Source: Rhizobiaceae bacterium
GTDB taxonomy: Bacteria; Pseudomonadota; Alphaproteobacteria; Rhizobiales; Rhizobiaceae
Reading direction: 5' to 3'
Assembly: GCA_913776675.1 (NCBI GenBank)
Contig: CAJYRE010000077.1
Span: 1-13,077, forward strand
DNA length: 13,077 nt
Shown: positions 1-6,079 of the stretch, piece after piece
Position numbering within the stretch: the stretch's first letter is position 1
How the letters are laid out: each line of letters opens with the position of its first letter
Notes under the pieces: generated by a model
Database searches by the model: none
What the model saw: only the letters and a program-made list of their open reading frames with translations
Told to the model about the DNA's origin: nothing
Position numbers and translations under genes: made by a program

Positions 1-255
1 CGCTCCCACTCTAAGTCTGAATTGTTGTTAGAGATGACTAACCGGGCTAACCAGCACTTGGGTTCTATTAAAATCGAATATGTCACGGCCATCTACGCTG
101 ATGAGGAAATCATCTATTTTCGCCTCAAGGCGAAGGAAGGGGATCGGGTGAGAATTGTCTATCAAGAGCCAAATACTGCCGCGAAAAATCTACTCATAAG
201 GCCTACGGCAACATATTTCGATGAGATCATTCAAACAGTGCTACCGCTGTTTTGA
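1..255 (+). CDS. 3' part of an unrecognised small island gene (5' end outside window)
   Basis: The frame is open from the first base to a TGA stop at 253-255, giving at least 84 residues, so the gene starts upstream of the window; in-frame TTG 22 and ATG 34 exist but neither has a convincing Shine-Dalgarno. The peptide is soluble-looking with no membrane segment; it has alternating strand-like stretches (IKIEYVTAIY, IIYFRLKAK, RVRIVYQE) and ends in a hydrophobic helix. I do not recognise the family and assign no function. It is AT-richer than the genes right of the tRNA and sits inside the region bounded by an integrase and a tRNA, so it is probably island cargo. An intrinsic terminator follows 44 bases after its stop, which supports this strand and frame. 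Confidence 0.6.
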   Translation, partial: RSHSKSELLLEMTNRANQHLGSIKIEYVTAIYADEEIIYFRLKAKEGDRVRIVYQEPNTAAKNLLIRPTATYFDEIIQTVLPLF

Positions 256-298
256 TCACGTCAGTTTCCGAGGGTTTTATACCCGAAAGGGGCTCAAG

Positions 299-339
299 GG
301 CCTGCCCATCGCAAAAACAGGGGCAGGCCTAGTTTTTTT
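299..339 (+). terminator. Rho-independent terminator after the left-edge gene
   Basis: A 9-bp perfect stem GGCCTGCCC (299-307) / GGGCAGGCC (321-329) with a 13-base loop is followed by a run of seven T at 333-339. On the minus strand no U-run follows the stem, so it stops plus-strand transcription from the left-edge gene. The T-run reaches the first base of the stop codon of the convergent integrase gene. Confidence 0.85.
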
Positions 340-1592
340 CACGTAAGAATTTTTCTTGGTCCTGAAAGCAACTCACTCGCAGACGGCGCACCATCCAAAA
401 TGAGATCGGCCCAGATTTGCGCCAGCTCGATTCGCCGCTCCAAATGCTTCGCACGGTTATAGGCTGCCTCAACTTTATCTTTCGGGGTGTGTGCCAGCAT
501 CAAATCAATGATCGGGCGGTCTGCCGGGAACCGCTCATTCATCACCGAGCTGAAAGTTGCCCGCCAGCCGTGAGGCACATGCTTATGATGATAGCCAGCA
601 CGATTAAGCAGATAGCCGATAGCATTTTCGGACATTGGTTTATGCGCGTGTCGAGTGTTGGGCAAAGCCATAGGACCGCGACCTGTCAGGCGCTTGAGTG
701 TCTGGATTGCTTCCACGGTCTGGCGGGCCAGCGGGACGATATGATCACGGCTCTCGTCATTCTTATATTGCAGCCGCAGCTTCATTCGTTCGGCTGGAAT
801 TTGCCAGAGGCCTTGCGCCAATGATGCGTCATCCCACTCGAACCATGGTGTGGTGATCAAGGTGCCAGGTCGAACTGCTGTGAGTGCAAGAATGCGCAGT
901 GCCAATTTGGTGACTAGGTGGGCCGGTGCTTCCATGGAAGCTGTCAGCATATACTTCGCTGCTTCAAGGTCAATGATAGCTGGCTGCCTGCCTTTTTTTA
1001 CGGGAGACATTGCCTTTTGCACAGTCGCTGCTGGGTCGTCACCCGCCCTGCCGGTAGCAATACCATACACAAAAACAGCCGAGATGCGCTGGCGCACCCG
1101 CCGCGCAGTTTCGACAGCACCACGTTGTTCGATCAATCTGAGTACGGGCAAGATGTCCGTCGGGTTCAAATCGCTGATTGGCCTTGCGCCAATGTGTGGG
1201 AAGACTTCTTTCTCAAGGCTTTCGATGACGTCTGCCGCATGACGTTCAACCCATTGCGGCTTCTGCAATGCGTACCACTCCCGCGCCAATTGCTCGAAAG
1301 TGTTGACGGCTGCTTGATTGCGAGCGAACTTATTCATCTTCTTCACCACGGCAGGGTCTTTACCCTCTCGTAGTTCTGTTTTGGCTTTGTCCCGCGCGGC
1401 TCTAGCATCGGCAAGCGACACGTCAGGATAAGCGCCGAGAGCCAGAAGTTTCTCCTTGCCATCGATGCGATATTTCAGCCGCCACAATTTCGAGCCAGAT
1501 GCCGAGATCTGCAAATACAGCCCGCCACTATCAGAAATCTTGTAAGCCTTCTCGGTGGTTTTCGCCTTTTTGATTTGCGTGTCGGTCAGCAT
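339..1592 (-). CDS. P4-type tyrosine recombinase / island integrase
   Basis: A 417-residue site-specific recombinase expected to integrate and excise the island at the adjacent tRNA-Ser. Residues 1-85 match the N-terminal DUF4102 arm-DNA-binding domain (IKKAKTTEKAYKISDSGGLY, then LGAYPDVSLADAR). Residues about 100-180 are the core-binding SAM-like domain. Residues 205-395 are the catalytic domain with R241 (AVRPG), H341 and R344 (HGWR), H368 (LAH) and the nucleophile Y378 (AAYNR). Length is normal for the family (about 400-420) and all expected catalytic residues are present, so it looks intact. The ATG at 1592 is preceded by GAGGG with a 6-base spacer. The usual glutamate after the first arginine (RPGEL) is threonine here (RPGTL), a minor variant. 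The 5' end faces the tRNA gene, the standard layout of tRNA-inserted islands. I give no gene symbol because these integrases are named per element. Confidence 0.95.
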   Translation of the reverse strand: MLTDTQIKKAKTTEKAYKISDSGGLYLQISASGSKLWRLKYRIDGKEKLLALGAYPDVSLADARAARDKAKTELREGKDPAVVKKMNKFARNQAAVNTFEQLAREWYALQKPQWVERHAADVIESLEKEVFPHIGARPISDLNPTDILPVLRLIEQRGAVETARRVRQRISAVFVYGIATGRAGDDPAATVQKAMSPVKKGRQPAIIDLEAAKYMLTASMEAPAHLVTKLALRILALTAVRPGTLITTPWFEWDDASLAQGLWQIPAERMKLRLQYKNDESRDHIVPLARQTVEAIQTLKRLTGRGPMALPNTRHAHKPMSENAIGYLLNRAGYHHKHVPHGWRATFSSVMNERFPADRPIIDLMLAHTPKDKVEAAYNRAKHLERRIELAQIWADLILDGAPSASELLSGPRKILT

Positions 1593-1608
1593 GTGTCGCC
1601 CTCATCGA

Positions 1609-1649
1609 TACCCCCACCATTTTTTCACGTACCCCCAATTCTACCCCCA
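1609..1649. repeat. Three direct repeats TACCCCCA, likely integrase arm-type sites
   Basis: The octamer TACCCCCA occurs at 1609-1616, 1630-1637 and 1642-1649, with starts 21 and 12 bases apart (TGGGGGTA on the integrase strand). The cluster lies in the integrase leader, just upstream of its Shine-Dalgarno, on the side facing the tRNA. Lambda-type and P4-type recombinases bind short direct repeats in such attachment-site arms through their N-terminal domain. The repeats are seen directly; the binding role is inferred. Occupancy here would also cover the integrase promoter/leader and could autoregulate it. Confidence 0.55.
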
Positions 1650-1761
1650 AAATGTCGGGATACATGGGCGCAACCGTGAACGATGGCGCACTCTAAAAGC
1701 ACACATACACCCTGATATTCAAGGCGTTTTGGACGTTGACGGACAATAGGGAATTTAAAAT

Positions 1762-1790
1762 TGGCGGAAGAGGTGGGATTCGAACCCACG
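1762..1790. other. Probable island attachment site (tRNA-Ser 3' end)
   Basis: This stretch is the 3' end of the tRNA-Ser gene: CCA tail, discriminator, acceptor strand and T-arm. P4-family integrases usually recombine within such 3' tRNA sequence and restore an intact tRNA. The integrase gene and arm-like repeats lie immediately beyond it. The second copy of the core, expected at the far end of the island, is not in the window, so the exact core cannot be fixed. Confidence 0.4.
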
Positions 1791-1851
1791 GTACGGTCTC
1801 CCGCACGCCGGTTTTCAAGACCGGTTCCTTAAACCACTCGGACACTCTTCC
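1762..1851 (-). tRNA. tRNA-Ser(UGA)
   Basis: Read on the minus strand, the gene starts GGAAGAG (1851-1845) and ends CTCTTCC plus discriminator G (1765) and an encoded CCA (1764-1762). The anticodon arm is CCGGT-CTTGAAA-ACCGG with anticodon TGA (complement at 1815-1817), which decodes UCA serine codons. A long variable arm, GTGCGGGAGACCGTAC, marks it as class II, and the T-arm carries GGTTCGAATCC. All stems are complete, so the gene looks functional despite being the insertion target. The promoter candidate is at 1908-1935. Confidence 0.96.
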
Positions 1852-1873
1852 GTCTGAGGCCTGTAACAGCCTG

Positions 1874-1897
1874 AATCGATATGGTTTGGTATCGATT
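1874..1897. other. Perfect inverted repeat in the tRNA-Ser leader
   Basis: AATCGATA (1874-1881) and TATCGATT (1890-1897) are exact 8-bp arms around an 8-base loop. The repeat lies between the proposed -10 box and the mature tRNA 5' end. It could fold in the precursor leader or be a protein-binding dyad; the sequence alone does not decide. Confidence 0.4.
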
Positions 1898-1907
1898 TCT
1901 GTTTCGC

Positions 1908-1935
1908 TTTATAATCAGCGCGATGGCAAGGTCAA
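1908..1935 (-). promoter_or_regulatory. Promoter of tRNA-Ser
   Basis: On the minus strand TTGACC (1935-1930) and TATAAA (1913-1908) are separated by 16 bases. This is close to the sigma-70-type consensus. The predicted start point is near 1900, leaving a leader of about 50 bases before the tRNA. Confidence 0.6.
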
Positions 1936-2045
1936 CAGCATAACGGCAGAATGGTGAGAAACTCTTTGGATTTCCTTTTGCCGACGAACCATTGCGCAAC
2001 AAAACGTTTTAAAAAACAACATGATATTCTGAATGACCACCAGCC

Positions 2046-2810
2046 TCAATCTTCGCCATCATTATTGCCATACCGGGCCCGATAATCTTCAAGCAGGGGA
2101 AACAGCGCCAGAATCGCAACGGGAATAGCCAGAAAAATCGCAGCGGATATGCCAATCCGCTGAAAAAGGATAGCTCCCGTCACGCCGCCCAGAAAAAAGA
2201 GCCCCACCATGCGGGCAAGCAGCCAGAGTTTGGCCATATCAGCCTGTACCGGCGCAAAACCTTGTTCTGTTTGCTGACGGCTGTTCCAATAGAACAGCTT
2301 TCCCAGCTCAATACCTGTATCTGTTACCAATCCTGTGACGTGCGTTGTGCGGATGCGCGCGCCAGAAAGTTTGGTAATAATTGCATTCTGAAGCCCCATG
2401 ACGAAGCAGAGCAGGGCAATAATCAGAAATGTCAAACCATGCCCAATGGGGCCAAGCATGCCTGACAATGCGAACAGCAGTAAAAGGCAGGCCTCCAGCG
2501 CAAGAGGCAATGCGTAAATCGAACGCAAATTGCGTCTGCGGCCCCAATTAATCAAAATGGCCGACACACCTGCACCAAACAGGAAGAAAACCAGAGCGGT
2601 CAGCCCGGCAAGCAGCAATTCCACCTCACCCAGCACCAGATTATCGGCCAACGATGAAACAACGCCGGACATATGCGACGTATATTGATGCACAGCCATA
2701 AAGCCGCCAGCATTGGCCGCACCGGCAATAAACGTCAGATAAAATGCCAGATGACGATCACTTGCCTCTGTTCGATCCCGATGCGCAAGCACTTTCAGAT
2801 AGGTTTTCAT
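2046..2810 (-). CDS. DUF1275 (YoaK-type) family integral membrane protein
   Basis: A 254-residue polytopic inner-membrane protein with about six hydrophobic segments (roughly 21-40, 63-88, 97-119, 123-145, 195-215, 220-240). Family landmarks are the first-helix block GAANAGGF followed by TSHMSG (44-49), and in the second half GLQNA (139-143) followed by THVTG (156-160), the two-part pattern of DUF1275 proteins. Length is normal (about 220-260). The family's molecular function is not established, so no substrate is assigned. I start at ATG 2810; a TTG codon lies directly before it at 2813, and neither has a strong Shine-Dalgarno. The gene stands alone, divergent from the 2962 gene and followed by the tRNA-Ser promoter region. 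Confidence 0.88.
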   Translation of the reverse strand: MKTYLKVLAHRDRTEASDRHLAFYLTFIAGAANAGGFMAVHQYTSHMSGVVSSLADNLVLGEVELLLAGLTALVFFLFGAGVSAILINWGRRRNLRSIYALPLALEACLLLLFALSGMLGPIGHGLTFLIIALLCFVMGLQNAIITKLSGARIRTTHVTGLVTDTGIELGKLFYWNSRQQTEQGFAPVQADMAKLWLLARMVGLFFLGGVTGAILFQRIGISAAIFLAIPVAILALFPLLEDYRARYGNNDGED

Positions 2811-2961
2811 CAATGATACCGAACCCAGTATCCGCGACTCAAGAGCGGATCACAAAGTCAATTCTTTCTCCTCTCAGGTTTCATTTGCAAGACAGTATCC
2901 CAAGAGAAAATGGCACAAAGGGCTGTCGACAACCATATTCAAGACGTGTTAACCGAAACCT

Positions 2962-3381
2962 ATGAAAATGAACGGATCAAAGCCTTATATGAGGTATCAA
3001 GTGCGCCAGGCATCGACCTATGGCGCAATTGTGATGTCTATGGCTTTGATGGTTGCCATTGCCAGCTTCTTCGTTTTCCCTGTTTTGACCACGCCCAGCT
3101 TTGGCCCCATCCATATCAAGGATGAGGTTGATTTCAGTGCTTTACGCGCCACTGCGCAGCCCATGGCGCGTAATGACAACAAGCACTTGCGTGATGCAGA
3201 CAGAGATGAGGGCAAAGGCGGAACACCTCCGGACAATACGCCCTTTCTTGTTGTTGCTGTTGTTGATCCAGGCATGGTATCGCTGTCTGTCAGCACACAT
3301 TGGCCATTGTCTGCCGTGCAGGGTATGGCTTTTTCGCGCGGCAACAAACAGCCACGGGCACCACCTGCTGATTTCTCCTGA
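2962..3381 (+). CDS. Hypothetical membrane-anchored protein upstream of secDF
   Basis: A 139-residue frame with a short basic N terminus, one strongly hydrophobic segment at residues 20-42 (YGAIVMSMALMVAIASFFVF), then a polar, charged stretch at 65-92 and a C terminus ending QPRAPPADFS. This suggests a type II membrane protein or uncleaved signal anchor with a periplasmic tail. I do not recognise a family. The RAPPA tail resembles the end of DUF2946-type small membrane proteins, but this protein has no cysteine, so the link is weak. Codon choice resembles the flanking genes and competing frames on both strands give no coherent protein. The start is uncertain: ATG 2962 lacks a Shine-Dalgarno, and ATG 2989 (residue 10) is an alternative. 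A weak promoter-like pair TTCAAG 2938-2943 / TATGAA 2961-2966 (17-base spacer) would favour 2989. secDF begins 110 bases downstream on the same strand without a visible terminator between, so cotranscription is possible. Confidence 0.55.
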   Translation: MKMNGSKPYMRYQVRQASTYGAIVMSMALMVAIASFFVFPVLTTPSFGPIHIKDEVDFSALRATAQPMARNDNKHLRDADRDEGKGGTPPDNTPFLVVAVVDPGMVSLSVSTHWPLSAVQGMAFSRGNKQPRAPPADFS

Positions 3382-3491
3382 TTCTTGAACGGCGTGCTTC
3401 ACCAGCAGGCCTCGTTTTTTCTCGCGGCCATGCCATTCCGTCAGAGTCCGTTCTGCACGTCGTGGTCGTGACCATCTCTGGACATATAAAA

Positions 3492-6005
3492 ATGAGAACC
3501 TCACGTTGGCTTCTGGCCACCTATGCGATTGTTATATTGCTTGGCCTGTTAACGGCCCTGCCCAATGTTTTGTCGCAGTCCACTCTGGATAAAATGCCAT
3601 CCTGGCTTCCCCACAACCGTGTTTCGCTGGGGCTTGATCTTCGCGGCGGATCGTATCTCGTGCTTGAAGTCGACTCGGCTGATCTGGTCAAGGAGCGCCT
3701 GCAGACATTGATGCAGGATTCGCGCCAGGCCCTTAATCAAGCCAGCATCCCGTTTACCTCTGTGCGGCAGGCCAACAAGCAATTGCTGATTACCCTGACA
3801 GACGAAGCCCAGCGGCCAGCCGCCATCACGGCCCTGCAAAAATTGGCAACCTCCGTGGGCGTGACAGGCAGCTCCGATTTGTCCATTGCGGGCAATGGGG
3901 CACAAATCACCATGTCTCTCACCGATGCCGGCCTGGCAGACAGAGTGACGGCTGCGGTGGACCAGAGCCTTGAAATTATCCGTAAGCGTGTGGATCAGGT
4001 CGGCGTGGCCGAACCAACCATTCAGAGAGCCGGTTCCGACCGTGTGGTTGTTCAGCTTCCCGGCGTGCAAGACCCCAAGCGTCTGCGGGATTTGCTTGGC
4101 TCAACCGCCAAAATGAGCTTCCACCTGATGGCTGAACCGACACCTGATGGCGCGACACCCGCGGGCACAGAAACCGTTTCGGATGACCGTGGTCAGCAAT
4201 ATCAGATCGTATCACGCCCGGCATTGTCCGGTGATCATCTGACCGATGCGCGTGTGAGCTTCAACCAGAACAACAATGAGCCTGTTGTGTCCTTCCGCTT
4301 TGACACAACAGGTGCCCAGCGTTTTGCTGATATTACCCGCGCCAATGTGGGCAAGCCTTTTGCAATCGTGCTGGATAACAAGGTGCTGAGTGCGCCGGTG
4401 ATCAATGAGCCGATTACCGGCGGGGCCGGGCAGATTTCGGGCAATTTCACTGTTCAATCGGCCAACGATCTGGCAGCCTTGTTGCGTGCGGGTGCCCTGC
4501 CCGCCAAGCTGACCGTTGTGGAAGAAAGAACCGTGGGTGCCGACCTTGGTGCAGATGCGATTTCCGTCGGCATTATGACCGGTGTCATCGGCTTCGGACT
4601 GGTCATCACCTTCATGTTCTTCCTCTATGGCGCATGGGGCTTGCTGGCCAATCTGGCACTTGCCTTGAACGTTGTGCTGACATTTGCTGGCCTCACACTT
4701 TTGGGAGCCACCCTTACCCTTCCGGGTATTGCCGGTATCGTGCTGGGCATTGGTCTTGCCGTGGATGCCAACGTGTTGATCAACGAACGCATTCGGGAAG
4801 AAACCCGCAAGGGCCGCTCGGCAATGGCCGCACTGGATGCGGGCTTTAGCCGCGCCTATTCCACGATTATCGACAGTAACGTCACCGCGCTGATTGCCAC
4901 GGTTTTGCTGTTCTGGTTCGGCTCCGGCCCCGTGCGTGGCTTTGCCGTCACCATGGGTCTGGGCATTGTGATTTCGCTCTTCACAGCAGTTTCCATCGTG
5001 AAAGTGGTCATGATTGCCTTGGTCAACCGCATGAAGCTGAAAACGCTGGAGATCAAATCTCTGCTGCCCATCCGCATGGTGCCGGAGGGAACCAAAATCC
5101 GTTTCATGAATGCGCGGTATTTTGGTATTGGCCTGTCTGCCCTGCTCTCGATTGCCTCCTTGGTCTTGTTCTTCACGCCCGGTTTGAATTACGGCGTGGA
5201 TTTCAAGGGCGGTATTCAGATGGAGGTTTCCACCCAGCAACCGGCAGATCTGGCCACCTTCCGCCATGGGTTGGAAAGCCTTGGCCTTGGCGAGGTTGGC
5301 TTGCAACAGTTTGGCGATCCGAAGCACTTCCTGCTGCGCGTTGAGCGTCAGCCCGGCGGTGAGGAAGCCCAGACGGCGGCGGTTGAAAAACTGCGCACAG
5401 AGCTGACAAAAATTGATAGTGCCGCCACCGTGCAGAAAACAGAAGTTGTTGGCCCCAAGGTGAGTGGCGAATTGGCCACCGCAGGCTTCCTGTCTGTGCT
5501 GCTGGCCAGCCTTGCCATGATGGCTTACATCTGGATGCGGTTTGAATGGCCGTTTGCGGTGGGTGCCATCGTGACACTCGTGCTGGACGTTACCAAAACA
5601 GTCGGCTTCTTTGCCATCACCGGCATGGATTTCAACCTGACGGCCATTGCGGCCCTGCTGACGCTGGTGGGCTATTCGGTGAATGACAAAGTGGTGGTCT
5701 ATGACCGCATGCGTGAAAACATGCGGCTTTATAAATCCATGCCGCTGCGTGACATTATCGACTTGTCGATCAACGAGACGCTAGCCCGCAGTATTTACAC
5801 GTCGGCCACAGCCTTTCTGGCGCTTCTGCCCATGGCCATCTGGGGTGGCAGCGCCGTGTCCAGCTTTGCTGTTCCCATGGTGTTCGGCATTGTGGTGGCG
5901 GCTATTTCGTCGGTGTTTATCGCAGCACCCATCCTGCTGTTCCTTGGTGACTGGCGCACCCGCCACCGCAAGGCCAGCAAGCAGGTTGCGGAAAAGCAAG
6001 CCTGA
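3492..6005 (+). CDS. secDF: Protein translocase subunit SecDF (fused SecD-SecF)
   Basis: A membrane motor of the RND superfamily that uses the proton gradient to help pull Sec substrates across the inner membrane. This is the fused form in one chain of 837 residues: SecD half then SecF half, with about 12 membrane segments and two large periplasmic loops. Landmarks are GLDLRGG at 47-53 and its SecF counterpart GVDFKGG at about 568-574, the SecD helix-4 motif GLAVDANVLINERIREE from 421, and the SecF motif GYSVNDKVVVYDRMREN from 727. D425 and D732 fall in the membrane motifs that carry the proton-relay aspartates of the family. I choose ATG 3492 because MRTSRWLLATYAIVILLG gives the normal N terminus; GTG 3462 would add ten residues. 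yajC, commonly next to secD, is absent on either side. Confidence 0.97.
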   Translation: MRTSRWLLATYAIVILLGLLTALPNVLSQSTLDKMPSWLPHNRVSLGLDLRGGSYLVLEVDSADLVKERLQTLMQDSRQALNQASIPFTSVRQANKQLLITLTDEAQRPAAITALQKLATSVGVTGSSDLSIAGNGAQITMSLTDAGLADRVTAAVDQSLEIIRKRVDQVGVAEPTIQRAGSDRVVVQLPGVQDPKRLRDLLGSTAKMSFHLMAEPTPDGATPAGTETVSDDRGQQYQIVSRPALSGDHLTDARVSFNQNNNEPVVSFRFDTTGAQRFADITRANVGKPFAIVLDNKVLSAPVINEPITGGAGQISGNFTVQSANDLAALLRAGALPAKLTVVEERTVGADLGADAISVGIMTGVIGFGLVITFMFFLYGAWGLLANLALALNVVLTFAGLTLLGATLTLPGIAGIVLGIGLAVDANVLINERIREETRKGRSAMAALDAGFSRAYSTIIDSNVTALIATVLLFWFGSGPVRGFAVTMGLGIVISLFTAVSIVKVVMIALVNRMKLKTLEIKSLLPIRMVPEGTKIRFMNARYFGIGLSALLSIASLVLFFTPGLNYGVDFKGGIQMEVSTQQPADLATFRHGLESLGLGEVGLQQFGDPKHFLLRVERQPGGEEAQTAAVEKLRTELTKIDSAATVQKTEVVGPKVSGELATAGFLSVLLASLAMMAYIWMRFEWPFAVGAIVTLVLDVTKTVGFFAITGMDFNLTAIAALLTLVGYSVNDKVVVYDRMRENMRLYKSMPLRDIIDLSINETLARSIYTSATAFLALLPMAIWGGSAVSSFAVPMVFGIVVAAISSVFIAAPILLFLGDWRTRHRKASKQVAEKQA

Positions 6006-6012
6006 TTATCAA

Positions 6013-6040
6013 AAAGGGCCGGGAGCAATCCCGGCCTTTT
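6013..6040. terminator. Bidirectional terminator between secDF and the ABC exporter
   Basis: Stem GGCCGGGA (6017-6024) / TCCCGGCC (6029-6036) closes a GCAA tetraloop. It extends with A residues on the left and TTTT on the right, so each strand reads hairpin plus U-run. It lies eight bases after the secDF stop and 39 bases after the stop of the convergent exporter gene, and probably serves both. Confidence 0.88.
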
Positions 6041-6079
6041 ATGTTTGGAACGATACAATCAGGCATTTTGCGATCTGCC

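Noticed and set aside
417..1373. Plus-strand frames of 130-151 residues over the integrase
   Set aside because: Antisense to an intact recombinase with all catalytic residues; no domain or RBS support.
1736..1957. Plus-strand 73-residue frame reading GGRGGIRTHGTV...
   Set aside because: It is the antisense translation of the tRNA-Ser gene, a well-known kind of false protein annotation.
3142..3520. Minus-strand frames of 76-120 residues upstream of secDF
   Set aside because: Arginine-rich with no coherent domain; the plus-strand 139-residue frame has better codon use and a membrane anchor.
4212..5327. 371-residue minus-strand frame
   Set aside because: Antisense shadow of secDF, rich in His/Gln/Gly as expected from the complement of membrane-protein codons.
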